Below are positions 1-10,602 of a DNA stretch of 40,535 nt, piece after piece. Within the stretch, counting starts at the first letter, position 1, and each line of letters begins with the position of its first letter. Where the stretch lies: the NCBI GenBank assembly GCA_900155495.1, contig FTLJ01000833.1, forward strand, positions 1 to 40,535. The letters are read 5' to 3'. The position numbers were made by a program, and so were the translations under genes. The stretch comes from Porogramme epimiltina (taxonomy: Eukaryota > Basidiomycota > Agaricomycetes > Polyporales > Polyporaceae). The notes beneath the pieces are model-generated. The model saw nothing but the letters and a program-made list of their open reading frames with translations, made no database searches and was not told where the DNA came from.

Positions 1-3000
1 GGCCGCAGATTTGGGTGCACTCTTTAGACGCACGGTTGCCCTATAACGTTTTGGCCAGGATGTCTTTTTAAGCTCTGTAGATTCCTTGCCCGCGCACCCG
101 AGTGATGTATCCTGAAGATGTCAAGACTGACCCCTTAAATGTGTTTGACACTATCTCTCGTCAACAGACACACTGCCTTAACAACAAGGGTTTGTCTTTG
201 CTATTCAAGAACTTAATGCAAACGTCTCCATGAGCACATTCTTTTCGTTCCGACATCGTAGGCACAATCCTCTCAGCGCAGTTAGCACACCTACACTTAC
301 GAGCCCTGATAATATCTCCTACTTATCTCATTCATTCTCTCCTAGTATGCTTAGTAGTGCTATTCGTCTGATACAGCTCCTAATAGTCGTGGTGCACTGT
401 GCTCGGTACAATATTTATCTGGACATTCACATTTACAACCACTGCATGCCGTTCACAAATCTCGAAACGTGACGGGTAATAAATATAGCATTGATGGTAC
501 GGTGTAATATTGGGGGGATTACAAAGTACTACTATAATGTGGGGTAAAATCAATCAAAAGATGACTCACAGGGCATTGCCTTTGGCGATTTCTTATGAGC
601 AGGGAATCTTCACAGGGGAGGCGAACACGTGCGCCGCAACAGATCCTGTAAACATGACAGAAGAATCACATACCCTGTATGCCAACCATATTATCGTACT
701 GTGAGCATGTCATTGATTGCGAAAACGGTCGGAAAGGTTTCGTATTGGGTATGGTGATGGCGGCAGCGATGACGGAGGTTGAGTAATTGACGGAGAAGGT
801 GAACTGCATGCGGTGGATGGTGCCTAGGATTCTAGCTGTAGTTACGCCTGCACTCGTTCCTGAGGATGCGCTGCCTGAGGAGCTTGGTCGAATGGTTGTG
901 CATTAATGTGAGCGTTTGGAGCTATTCAATGGCCCTAGGGTCCAGAAGTGCACGATGAGGAGTGGACAAAATTTGACTATAAGGAGCTGGGACGTACAGT
1001 ATACGACTTGTGCCCGGGTGTGCGCACCCCAGGTAATCGGAAACGGTGTGTGCACGAGAGGGGGGGACCGAGGCGAGATGTCGGACAGGGTATTTGCCAG
1101 ATAGAGGCGGGAAGACGAGGACTGAGAACACAGCACAGCCAGCAGTTAGCTGGGAGCCGGAGGCCTAGGAGCGAAAGAATCAAATACCACACATGAAGTT
1201 ACAGGCGCAGCAGACCGGGAAACGCCGTTAGGTATCCTTTGCGAAGCGTCTGCTTGAGGCGCGGTAGCCCACGCCGAGGTTTCAGGACGGCGCTGAGACG
1301 TACTCTGGTCAGCATGGATCCGTTACAAGAAGCCGCCCCTGCAAACCTGCTGATACCAAGCGCTTGCAATCTCCTGGCTCGTAGTAGGACCGGCCATGAC
1401 CGGCGCGTCCACGCTCGTGCTCTTCGGGTGGTGACGCGACGATTCCCGTGTGTCTTATGCTTGTCCTGCGACTTGGAGGCCGATGAGCCATGAGAAGAAG
1501 CTCGCGGTAAATGAATAAACTCACACGTTCCTTTTGAATAGTGGGAGCTTTCTCGTTCTCGCTGCCAGACGGTCCGGAGGAGTACCCACGCTGGATAATG
1601 CTTCCCTGTTCACGGCTCGTGTTGTGCATTTCCGCTCTGTGCAACTGCTACAATCGTGGAATTATTTGGACCATCGATCCCCGCTCCGCGCAACACGTCA
1701 AACTTACCCGTTCCATGATGGAGTATTCCTGCTCGCTGCTGGAGAGCCCCGAGTCTTGCGCGGCCTGCTACAGTGACGTCTTGTTCAGACGTGACTGATG
1801 GGGCTGCGAAGATGTCCTCTCGCGCTGATGGTCCGGCGGAGGGAACAGGAAGTGGTGGATTGTCCCTGTGCGCATAAGGATAGATCGACTCCGGCGCTGT
1901 TTCTGCTGCCCTCCGTCCGGCGGAAGTGGGTCCCGTCCAAGGAGTGGTGGCAGATGTGGCCGGAGCGGTGTGCGACCTGGCCTGTGGTTGCATTCAGTGA
2001 CTCAGCCCGGTCGGTCATGTTGAGCAGTGGGTGAAAAGAGTTTATCAGTGAGAAATATATAAAGCAGCGCTGGCGTGGTACTCACATTCATGGGCAGCAG
2101 ATGGGGTATATGGGAGGTGCACCTTGTGGGCAATGTGAAAGAGGAGAGGGAAAGCTGACACGTATGACATCGCATGCGCAGAGTTCGGGTCGTGCCAAAC
2201 GAGCGCCAAAATTCTGACTGCCTGGCTTTTGGCGCCCACGCGTCCCTTTGCTCAGTGCTGGCCAAGTCCCGCATCGCCGCTCTTGCACCCTTTTCTCCTC
2301 TTCTCTTCCTGGTACACGACAATCGCGTCCGCACACCCGACCAAGCCTCATCACGGCCTCTTTGCGGCCTCTTTGCGGTGGGCAAGAACAAGGCCAGCTC
2401 CGACGCTCGCGCCGCTCGCAGCAGACGCGCGAGCATCAGGAGTATCATGGCACGCGCGCCCGATACCTCTAAATTTCACCCGGCCACGCCGCAAAACGAA
2501 TCAGACGAGTAGTATGGAGATGTGGAGATGCGGTATGACGCCGGTCGACGCCGGTCGAGCATGATGAACGGTGAGAATCGCTTCCTCTATGCGTCCTCAC
2601 AGCTTGTCCTTTCCGAACCTATTCCTTGAAGCCCGTGGTCCTATCCTCGTTCTGGGGGAGGGATACGGCCCTTGTTTCGATTCTTACCTCTCCCCACATT
2701 CATCTCCCTTGAACACCGTATTTGTAGACTACTTCTTTTACGGTGCACATCCATTGTATTCTGTTATCTACTGCACAATACTGAGATACCGTTGGCGTAT
2801 CTTGAACCGACATGATTTGCTGGAGCCTGTAGTAGATAGGAATAATCACTCGCATTTCAAAGTCTACCTCAGCAAGCCACTAGGTCCTAAGCTGGTGGGC
2901 TCCATGATACACCTCACGTCTAACAGGGATAGGACATTCTCCAACGATGTCGGGCCAAGTAAGCAAGTAGGCCTAGATACAGTATCTACGAGTCATATAA

Positions 3001-3661
3001 TGATAACACTGTATGCACTGCTGTGACAATGTCTTCGCCGATATAGACTCGAGATTGGCCAATGGATATCTAGAGGACGCCACTTCAAATAACATGAAGA
3101 CGTATCGAGACGAATCATTCCATGAGGATATTGACAGCATCGATGCAACTCCATAAATGCGGTAACTACTAGGTGGGAGTGAATGAATGCATGATACATG
3201 TTATGACACTTGAGTGTCATGAGCGGGGACATCGCGGCAAGCTCTCAAGCAAAACCTCTTCCAAAGCTTACGATCAACAATAGATCGGTGTCAGACGCTA
3301 AGCTCGCTACGTTGTCGGAAGCTCGACATCAAGGCTATACTGATTTGATTTGGGGGTGTAGCAGCAACCACAGCACTCATGATTTCAGCGGTCCGTTCCC
3401 TCAAGGGCCAACGCTAGGAGTGGCAAATAGAGGTCTGAACATGGGATGGGCTGGATCCCCGATCAAAGATTACCTTGCTTGCTAGTAAGGCAAAGAAGAT
3501 TCTACCACCAAGGTCGCCCGTCTGTACAACATAATGTATCTCCCGTAAAGATCAAGGGCATCTTACCAGCGACTTCTACAACTTGGCTCGGAGACAAGCC
3601 CGGGTGGTGTGGCCACGATGACATCACCATTCCGCATCAGGCAACGGAGGCGCCCGAGATG
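1..3661. other. Left-edge stretch without a supportable gene
   Basis: Open frames here are short, lack recognisable domains, and are not joined by convincing splice sites. The longest is 151 codons at 2571-3026 (+), with no motif I recognise. A TATATAA box lies near 2056, and a short tandem GACGCCGGTC duplication near 2536. Fragments such as 948-1196 (+) and 1610-1993 (-) have somewhat protein-like composition and may be relics of decayed genes or transposons, but I cannot assign them. Confidence 0.5.
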
Positions 3662-3785
3662 TCTCGAAGCTTCTCGCCCAAGCTCCTTCTCCCTCGCCTC
3701 TTGTGCTCACAAATGGGCAATTCTCGAACAAGCCACATGCATACGCGTGAAGTGTCTCGAATGTCTTGAGGTATAGTATATACAT
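3662..3785 (+). promoter_or_regulatory. Promoter with three heat-shock-element-like sites and TATA
   Basis: Three related TCTCGAA blocks precede the BAG gene. They are TCTCGAAGCTTCTCG at 3662-3676 (containing GAAgcTTC), TTCTCGAA at 3721-3728, and TCTCGAATGTCTTGAG at 3755-3770. All resemble the alternating nTTCnn/GAAnn units bound by heat shock factor, with mismatches. An A/T-rich TATAGTATATA block follows at about 3773-3783, roughly 95 bp before the chosen start codon. Heat or stress induction would suit an Hsp70 co-chaperone. The site identity is inferred from pattern alone. Confidence 0.5.
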
Positions 3786-3875
3786 TGTCAATCTCATCAC
3801 GTCTTGTCACTCATCACACATCTTTTCATCCCATCGTCGACCACACCACACCTACCGCTACCCATCTTATCACCC

Positions 3876-5942
3876 ATGTTCCCCTACTACTACTCGACGC
3901 CTTCAGACGCCGACTACTTCCGTGCCCTCGCTGAGGAGCGCGCTGCCCGCGAGCAGTACGCTGCTGCTCGCCGTGCACAGGAGGAAGCTCGTCAGCGCGC
4001 CGCCCGGGCCCGAGCTGCCCGTGCCGCGTATGCCTCCCCCTACAGCTCTTACTACGACGACACCGACTACGCCTGCTCCGGCCTCGGACCCGACCTCGAC
4101 ATGGACGTCGACGACACGTTCTATGCACCCCGCCAGCGTCCTCTCAGCTTCGCTAGCACTCAGTCGCCCACCGCGTTCCGAGGCCTTGACCCGTATCGCC
4201 GGCAACTCTTGATGGAGGAGCAGCGCAGGAGGGAGCTGTTGGAAGAACAGAGGAAGCAGGAGCTACTACAGCTGGAGAAGGAGAAGGAGCGGCGCAGGCT
4301 AGAAGAAGAGCGCGTTCGTCGTATCCTTCAGGAGGAGCGGCAACGCGAGGAGGTTGCGCGCCAGAGGATGTTGGAGGAGGAGCGGTTGAGGAGGGCACTT
4401 GAAGAGGAGAAGCTGCGGAGGGCGGCTGAGGAGGAGAAGTTCCTCCGCACGCTGCGCGAGGAGAAGGAAGCTCGTCAGGAGAGTTCGCAACAGGCTGCTT
4501 TAGAGCCTCTTCTCCGAGCTCTCGGGTTTATCCCTGCATCCACCGCCTCTGACTCGGAATCCGAGAGGGTGAGCATACTCTGCCTCAATCTTCCGTACCT
4601 AAACAGCCTACTAACGTCTTCCTTGCAGAGACCTGCCCGCGCTCAGCGCACGAGTCCAATTTCTTCCTCCGCTCGGAGGACCGAGAGGGCCAGCCCCATC
4701 CGCCAATTCCCCTTTGGGCGCACCGCTACTGCAGGCCCCCAGGCACGTTCACCATCTCCCAAAGCTCCGACCCCCACTGCCACCACCATCCCTATCACCA
4801 CCGGCCGCAGCATTCCTTCCCTTGCCGAACAGAGTGCCGCGGCTGAGAAGATCCAGGACGCGTTCCGCGCCTTCGCCGGGCGCAAGCACGCTCTGAAGTC
4901 GATCCGCGACATCCGCAAGCGCTTCCTCGCCGCGCGTTCTACCTTCACTCTCCCCACAACCCTTGACTTCGACGTCTCTACCAACGGTCGCATCCCTACG
5001 ACCGTCACTGTCGACCCGGCCCTCACCTCGACCACGTCTTCTCGTACTGACGAGGGCGTCGCGGCACCAAAGCTGGCCTACACGCCCACCAATGCACCTC
5101 TGCACGCATACGAGGAAGAGCTGAACCGTATCCTCGGTGCACTTGACGCTGTCGAGAGCCGCGGCGACCTCGGCGTGCGCGGGGCTCGTCGCGAGCTCGC
5201 GCGCGCCGTGGAGCGCGAGGCGGAGCACGTCGAGGGCTGGAGGAGCATCGTCTGGCAGTGGTGGACGCAGAAACAGCTGGAGGTTGCCGAGGAGAAGGAG
5301 GCCGAGGTAGTCGTGGCGCCCGAGTCCGCCCCCGCTGAACGTCCCTCGACGGAGGAGCTTTCGACGACAGTCTCTGTCCCGGAAGTCCTTGCGGCTTCTG
5401 AACCCCAAGCGATGGACGTAGAGCCCGTGGAGGCGCAACCCGTTGAGATGCTCGTCGAAGACTCTACGCCGATCTCACCCGAAGTTGCTACGCCCCTCCC
5501 CGCACCCACCGAGGTCATCGAGCAGCCCAGCGGTCCAGAGGTCTCCGTCGAGCTTCCCGAAGTCATCGTGACCGGCGTCCAGGAACCCGAGCTGGAGTCA
5601 CTCAGCATCTCCGTCGAGCCCCAGCTCGCCGAACCCGCAGCGCCCGCCCCCGTACCCGAAGCGAGTCAGGATGCAGACGTTGTTCTCTCGGAAGGCAGCT
5701 CCCGACCGTCGACCCCTCCTCTAGCCCTTGACGACCACAAGAACGTGGAGGAGGTCGAAATGGAGGTCGAACCGCAGGAGGCGCTGACCCCACCTCCGAG
5801 CGCACACCCGCCGCTCGCGCCCGTCGAGATCGTTGAAGTCGAGCCGGAGCAGCAAGCACCTGTTGCTCGCGATACCGAGCAAAAGAGGACGTCGGAGTGG
5901 GCGGAGCCCCAGCATCCGTCGCTCATGCAGGATACGCTTTGA
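3876..5942 (+). CDS. BAG-domain protein (Hsp70 co-chaperone) with IQ-like motif and long charged helix
   Basis: Exons are 3876-4568 and 4629-5942, giving 668 residues. The 60-nt intron (GTGAGC...TTGCAG, CTAAC branch site) is a multiple of three and has no stop, so the unspliced frame is also open. I start at MFPYYYSTPSDADYF because an upstream in-frame ATG at 3804 adds 24 residues that look like 5' UTR. Residues about 106-205 form an E/R/K-rich coiled coil or single alpha-helix. An IQ-like motif (KIQDAFRAFAGRKHA) sits near 306. A BAG domain (about 389-446, ELNRILGALDAVESRGDLG to VWQWWTQKQ) follows. The tail is a disordered Pro/Glu/Val-rich stretch. BAG domains bind the Hsp70 ATPase domain and promote nucleotide exchange. 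IQ followed by BAG resembles the layout of some plant BAG proteins. The specific client or localisation cannot be read from sequence. Confidence 0.85.
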   Translation: MFPYYYSTPSDADYFRALAEERAAREQYAAARRAQEEARQRAARARAARAAYASPYSSYYDDTDYACSGLGPDLDMDVDDTFYAPRQRPLSFASTQSPTAFRGLDPYRRQLLMEEQRRRELLEEQRKQELLQLEKEKERRRLEEERVRRILQEERQREEVARQRMLEEERLRRALEEEKLRRAAEEEKFLRTLREEKEARQESSQQAALEPLLRALGFIPASTASDSESERVSILCLNLPYLNSLLTSSLQRPARAQRTSPISSSARRTERASPIRQFPFGRTATAGPQARSPSPKAPTPTATTIPITTGRSIPSLAEQSAAAEKIQDAFRAFAGRKHALKSIRDIRKRFLAARSTFTLPTTLDFDVSTNGRIPTTVTVDPALTSTTSSRTDEGVAAPKLAYTPTNAPLHAYEEELNRILGALDAVESRGDLGVRGARRELARAVEREAEHVEGWRSIVWQWWTQKQLEVAEEKEAEVVVAPESAPAERPSTEELSTTVSVPEVLAASEPQAMDVEPVEAQPVEMLVEDSTPISPEVATPLPAPTEVIEQPSGPEVSVELPEVIVTGVQEPELESLSISVEPQLAEPAAPAPVPEASQDADVVLSEGSSRPSTPPLALDDHKNVEEVEMEVEPQEALTPPPSAHPPLAPVEIVEVEPEQQAPVARDTEQKRTSEWAEPQHPSLMQDTL

Positions 5943-6099
5943 AGCTTGGACGTCGCATCACTTCTTTGGACGCTGTAATATTATACTGTATACATATACT
6001 GTCTTCGTCTCATATAACAATTGCATAATATCATCCTCTCAATAATTCTGGGATGGGACTTGTCTGCACTCCAACTGTCAACTTCCGAATCCTGCCCTT

Positions 6100-6859
6100 G
6101 GTAACCAGGTGTGGATCACATTAGCGCTGGTATCACTCTTGCAATAACTTTCACGCATGAACTTGAACGTTGACTCGTCTTGCCGCTGCCCCGCTGTGTT
6201 TTATGTCTGTTCTAGCTAGCGTACTGCGACTGCTAAGACCGTCATACGCAACCTCAGCATCATCAAAGGAGGCTGGATTTACGACTTTCTTGAAGAATCG
6301 TCAGCGTCCTTCAAGTTCAACGGTACTGTCAGCCCCGAGTGCAGCATGGTGCCGTCAGCCGTCTCTCCTACGCTCGTTCATACACTGATTATACACGCAG
6401 GAGTATATGTACACCCATGTCCTCTGGCCGAAACCGTGCTTGTGCAGTGACCGACGTGTGAGAGATAGTAATACTACATGTTGACCTCCCTCTCTTTACC
6501 GTCGCCACCAAATTCGCCGCTCTTGGTATGGTAGCGTCACCGCCATCTTTGCGCTCCCCTTCCCACACAATATCCAATCGGTCCATCGGCGCCGGGTTGC
6601 GACTTGGGGTCCCCCGCAAGCACAGTTCCAATCAGCAGGTCTCATCGCTTTCACCCGCATTATCCGCTCGGTCGGTCGAGCTATCTACCCATCCGCCAAG
6701 GAAAACGGCGGCGACGGACGTCACGTTCGCGATTCTGTTGAAATTGCCTCCTGGTGTCTTTCAAAACCAGACCCCGCTCATTCCTATCCCAGCAGCGCTG
6801 ATCTCTACTTACTCACGCGACCCAAGGAGAACGGTATCGATAAGGTGCCTGCATGCTAA
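6100..6859 (+). pseudogene. Truncated DUF6533 gene fragment (3' exons only)
   Basis: The clear part is 6535-6859. After an acceptor (GGTATGGTAG), a 325-nt open exon begins with VTAIF, then IQSVHRRR and GLIAFTRIIRSVGRAI, and ends in TAA. It lines up with the last exons of the two DUF6533 genes downstream (322 and 316 nt; VTAILVSRF, LQSVHR, GSIAFARVVGSL) and has the same splice phase. Weaker matches lie upstream: 6191-6206 resembles the 16-nt exon encoding AVYFV, and about 6120-6190 resembles the preceding exon. Only about 590 bp separate this exon from the BAG stop codon, too little for the missing 5' exons, so the copy is truncated. The upstream limit is approximate. Confidence 0.6.
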
Positions 6860-7149
6860 CGGTGACACTTCGAGGGTAGCTTCGCTGTTATCACGAGCGG
6901 GATTTTGGTGCGTCATCTTGGGCTTGCTCCTGCATCAGGTCGACTCAAGAAGTCACGTATAGACCGACATCGAGGTTATATGTCGTAGATGCCCTCGCTG
7001 CAGTACTGTTATGTGCGTTCGGTAGCCCACTCGCATACACTGGCAGACGACAGCTAACGATTGCGATTAGCAGAGGTTACAACATTCTCCTGCGGGTGAA
7101 CGGAGGACCTCACCCACCGCCTCGATTTCGCGATAATCGCCATCTAACG

Positions 7150-8212
7150 GCGTCCTAGATCGATCCAAATACACGCTAGAAGACCCACATCGCCGCAACA
7201 GACCCGAATAGGCTCAGTCCTTGTTCGTCACCCGCCACCGACCGAGGCTGACACAGTTCAACACCGCCTCGGCATCCTCCGAACTCGCCAGCCTCGTCTG
7301 TATAAAACCATCCCTCCTTGCCCGTCCTCTCTCTCCCCAGAACTACCATGTTCTCCCACTGTTGCTTCGACGGACCCGCCCTCTCCTGCGCAACACCACC
7401 CAGCATCAGCGTTCTCTGACGCAGAGAGGTTTACCAAGGGCCGTCGACAACACCCTCTCGGAGACCCACCGGTCCCTCCGACGGTGCACAACGACGCCAA
7501 AGAAGGTACGTCTCTGGTCAGCGTCCCTCCGCACCGATAACTAACTGGCTTGTCTCATAGCGTCGGCCTCTCGGGCGCGGCGGGGAGCTACCACCCCTCA
7601 AACGGGGGTGCCCGTCCTAGACCTTGGGGCTCGCGACATGCCCGCCACACCACTGTGTGCGCCACCATCCTCGCCACCTCCGGCAGGCATGTCGCCCTTG
7701 GCATGGTCGGGCCGTTTCAACGTACGTCTTCCATCTCCCGCGCTCCTGTGATGTCTCGCCGACACCTCCCCTATAACACAGAAAGCATATACGCACCACC
7801 ATATGCATATGCCGATGGCCCGACCGCCGTCGAGGAACAGCTTGTCACATTGTGGCGGCACTCGACGTTCGCGTACGCGCGCTCGGACCCCGGCCGTCGC
7901 CACTACCGCTACACAATATGGTGGTGAACAACATCACTTAGCGGCGGCGGGGTCAACGCCTTTCCGGTTCAGTCGCCTGTCTGGGACGGGCGATGCGGAT
8001 TGCGCGGAGCGTGCGTGACGCACTGCAAGGCCGAACTTGGGACTGGTGAGTAGCCCATTTATTCAGCCCACAAGTTCGACAGCATGCTTACTGACGTTTC
8101 TAATCGACAGGTGTGCCAGATATTGACGCAATAGTCCCAAGTTCTGTGTCCCTAAGGTGCGTGGCTCCTTGTAACGATGCTTGCGCTGACTGTTTATAGC
8201 GAGGGCCTATGA
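7150..8212 (+). other. Unresolved spliced gene or decayed gene
   Basis: Several intron-like intervals are visible: 7506-7560 (GTACGT, CTAAC branch, ATAG), 7722-7781 (GTACGT...CACAG), 7873-7941 (69 nt), 8046-8110 (GTGAGT...GACAG) and 8157-8199 (GTGCGT, CTGAC, ATAG). The 3' exons join well. A frame reading GPFQQSIYAPPYAYADG, then AVEEQLVTLWRHSTFA, VNAFPVQSPVWDGRCG, ACVTHCKAELGTG and VPDIDAIVPSSVSLSEGL ends in TGA at 8210-8212. Toward the 5' side no start codon fits one continuous frame: the exon before 7506 is open only in other frames. Either a 5' exon or intron is missed, or the gene is broken. I recognise no family, and the proposed joins are tentative. Confidence 0.35.
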
Positions 8213-8836
8213 CGAGAATCCAGTTGTTAGAGGTAAGTTTATGCTGGGCTTAGATAGTGCACAGTACGTAGACGTAGTCGTAGGCGTAGTGACTAGAGTA
8301 TAGCCTTCAATATATTTTTCGAGCGTTCATGGATGGTCCATAGGCTTTCACAGGCGTCTGAGTTACCTATTGCGATCAGAATGATCAGAATCCGCGTGCC
8401 GCGCGCCCGTCGCGTTAGCGTCGATCTTGCCGATCACGCGCGCTGAGGAAGCCTTTTGTCCGCTCCTATGTCCGCCACGCATCTGCCATCTCCGTCTTGA
8501 ATTCGACTGAAAATGTTTTCTCTACTCAAAGTAAGGAAGCTCGCTGCCACACCTTAGCCTTACTTCCTGGATATCATGGATCGAGACTGACCCATGATAT
8601 TCATCTATGTAGTATGTAGTGCAACATAGTTGATCGAAGATCATGGTGAGCGTCGTCACGCGAGGCTTGAATGATTGTAGGGGGCGCCGGAATACGTCAC
8701 CACAGAACTTTGCACATGTTCAGGTTCTTCGGGCGGCGAAAACGCAGCGAACAGACTAACGAATTGACGCCAGCCTGCAGATATGTAATCACTCAGCCGC
8801 AACATCGACGTTGTCTTGAAAATCCTCCCCGCCACC
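8213..8836. other. Intergenic region upstream of first DUF6533 gene
   Basis: No gene is seen. The stretch contains a small cluster of short inverted repeats (listed separately) and a run of related GTAGNCGTAG words near 8267-8290. The start codon of the next gene follows a strong GCCACC context. Confidence 0.5.
8571..8600. repeat. 9-bp perfect inverted repeat
   Basis: ATATCATGG at 8571-8579 and CCATGATAT at 8592-8600 are separated by 12 bp and can form a hairpin. A second small pair, AAGTAAGG near 8529 and CCTTACTT near 8559, lies just upstream. Function is unknown; it could be part of the promoter of the gene starting at 8837. Confidence 0.6.
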
Positions 8837-10602
8837 ATGTCATCCCAGGATGAGAACGCAGAGATCGTCGAAGCCTATAGTACCGTGTATGCGCTTTCCC
8901 CTCCGAGTTCAACGCCTTCCCGTGCTGACCGAACAATGCCTAGTCTCGTCGAGATTCACATTACCGTGGCGATCGCCGGTACGTTCATATCTAGTACGGG
9001 TGTATAGGTGTGTGAACAGCTGCCAAATACCAATTGCAGTGTTCACCATCTGGGAGTACATAATCACGTTCGAGGACGAAAGGCGACTCTTTTGGCGCTC
9101 CAAGAAAGTGTCGGGAGCTGTCGTTCTCTTTGCTCTGAACAGGTATGTTAACCTGGGCGCGTTGGTGTACCAGATGGCGAGCAACTTTGTAACGCTGTCA
9201 AGCCCGGTGAGCAGCTCTTCGACCACTGCTCGTAGTCATAACACTCATCGTTTGATGTATAGAGGTTAGATACTCGACCTCCGCATAGTCCTAGGTGGAA
9301 CCAACTAACAACACCAATCGTAGCTGCTTTTCCACGGCCGTTGGGCTGGAAGCTCTTACGGCTCTGCAATACCTCATATGGGCTGGTGAGTTTCCTTATA
9401 TGAAGTTTGGACTCAGGCGGCGCGGCCTTTTCATCATGTACTAATGACCGAGTCGCAGTGTTCTCCGCGTTGCGCGCCTTCGGAGTTAGTCGGAATTGGC
9501 CGCTATCCGCTCTCATATTCCTCTTGTCTATGGTGGCTTTTGGCGTGAACCTTGTATGTTGTTCAGTAAAATCACCTTGTAATCCTTAATGACCTCCAAT
9601 CTCGCAGTATGGAGCCATGAGGTCGTCAGGCATGATATTGCCTCTCTTCGGGTGCACCACTATCGTGTCAGTTACGGCTGAGATGACAAAAAGGTGCGCC
9701 GCGAGCTCCTCCTTCACCAGGGTCGATGCTGAACATTTCTATAGGCGTATGTTTATCCCGGGAACCATAGATAACCTGTTGTCTGACAACACCCCTGCGT
9801 TCCAGTGACAATCGTGTCTCGAGTATCCCTAATGGCGGCGGACACGTTGCTCATAATTTTAACATGGTATAAATTGCGCCCCGGCCCCGGGCTTCGTGGT
9901 AACACATTCTCCAATGTGCTCTTACGAGATGGTTAGTGGGCAGATTTTAACTTGAGCCTTTGTTTCGGCAACATACTCACATGTAACAACCTAGGTGCTG
10001 TATATTTTGTGTCAGTTCGGTCGATTTCAACTCTCGAGTCACAATGAACTCACAGAAGGATTCAGCGTTTTGTTTGTCCTTAATGCGCTTCACCTTGCGC
10101 TAACACTACGAACGGTGAGTGAGACGTCGTCTAGCAAGCCTCGGTGGCATATTTACGCAACATGTTCTAGGTTATCACATCTACGCAAGCCACAAGTTAC
10201 ATCGCCGCGTTCACCGACCCGTGAGCTGCCATATACCCTGTTCATTTCCCATATTATTCACGACGGTTGTTGTACGGCAGGGTCACTGCCATCCTCGTCT
10301 CACGCTTCCTGCTTCACCTACAATCGGTCCACCGGGAGGGGGTGGGTGCTCCCGGCGATACCCAACTTCCACCCTCTGGGTCCGCGGGTTCCATTGCTTT
10401 CGCTCGAGTTGTCGGTTCGCTTAGCGAGTCCATTGACCCCTACGCGCGAAGCCACCAGGATAGTTTGAGCGAAGAGCATGAACTTGGGGGCGCCACTGAA
10501 GTCGGGTCCCGACGCTCGTCGAAATTAGGCGTCTACCCTAGCCCCAACTGTTCAGATTCCCAGGGGGATATCGGAGAAGTGCCCGTGCAGCCAGGACATT
10601 GA
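8837..10602 (+). CDS. DUF6533 multi-pass membrane protein, copy A
   Basis: My model has 13 exons: 8837-8886, 8944-8978, 9040-9206, 9263-9264, 9324-9385, 9459-9553, 9608-9693, 9745-9746, 9806-9931, 9995-10010, 10066-10114, 10171-10220 and 10281-10602. They total 1062 nt, or 353 residues, with consistent phases. The start has GCCACC before ATG. The DUF6533 signature lies at about residues 28-63 (WEYIITFEDERRLFW, then VLFALNRYVNL). About seven hydrophobic segments follow, including an SC-containing helix (near 85), NWPLSALIFLLSMVAFG, TIVSRVSLMAADTLLI, GAVYFVVLFVLNALHL and TAILVSRFLLHLQSVH, then a polar C-terminal tail of about 90 residues. Members are predicted seven-helix proteins of unknown function. 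Two 2-nt exons are required to keep the frame. A near-copy follows at 11394. Confidence 0.82.
9263..9264 (+). other. 2-nt micro-exon AG, copy A, site 1
   Basis: Between CCG (exon ending 9206) and CTGC (exon starting 9324) the frame needs two extra bases. The string tatag-AG-gtta offers an acceptor, AG, then a donor, splitting the gap into introns of 56 and 59 nt (the second with a CTAAC branch). Joining gives S-P-S-C-F and preserves the SC cysteine I remember in this position of the family. An alternative for this copy only is one intron ending at 9294, which also stays open. Copy B does not allow that. Confidence 0.6.
9745..9746 (+). other. 2-nt micro-exon GC, copy A, site 2
   Basis: After AAA AG at 9693, an acceptor (TTCTATAG) is followed by GC and the strong donor GTATGT. 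The next acceptor (GTTCCAG) precedes TGACAATC at 9806. Splicing AG+GC+TG gives K-R-L-T-I-V-S-R-V. Reading on through the donor instead meets a TGA at 9806. The introns are 51 nt (CTGAA branch) and 59 nt (CTGAC branch). Confidence 0.55.

Noticed and set aside
2571..3026. 151-codon plus-strand open frame
   Set aside because: No recognisable motif, no coding-like bias relative to the surroundings, and no splice partners.
8850..9269. 139-codon plus-strand frame over the start of DUF6533 copy A
   Set aside because: It reads through two introns, and upstream of the third exon it is in a different frame from the spliced product.
9617..9808. Continuous 63-codon frame in DUF6533 copy A
   Set aside because: It reads through an intron with a clear donor and acceptor and ends at TGA exactly where the next exon begins.
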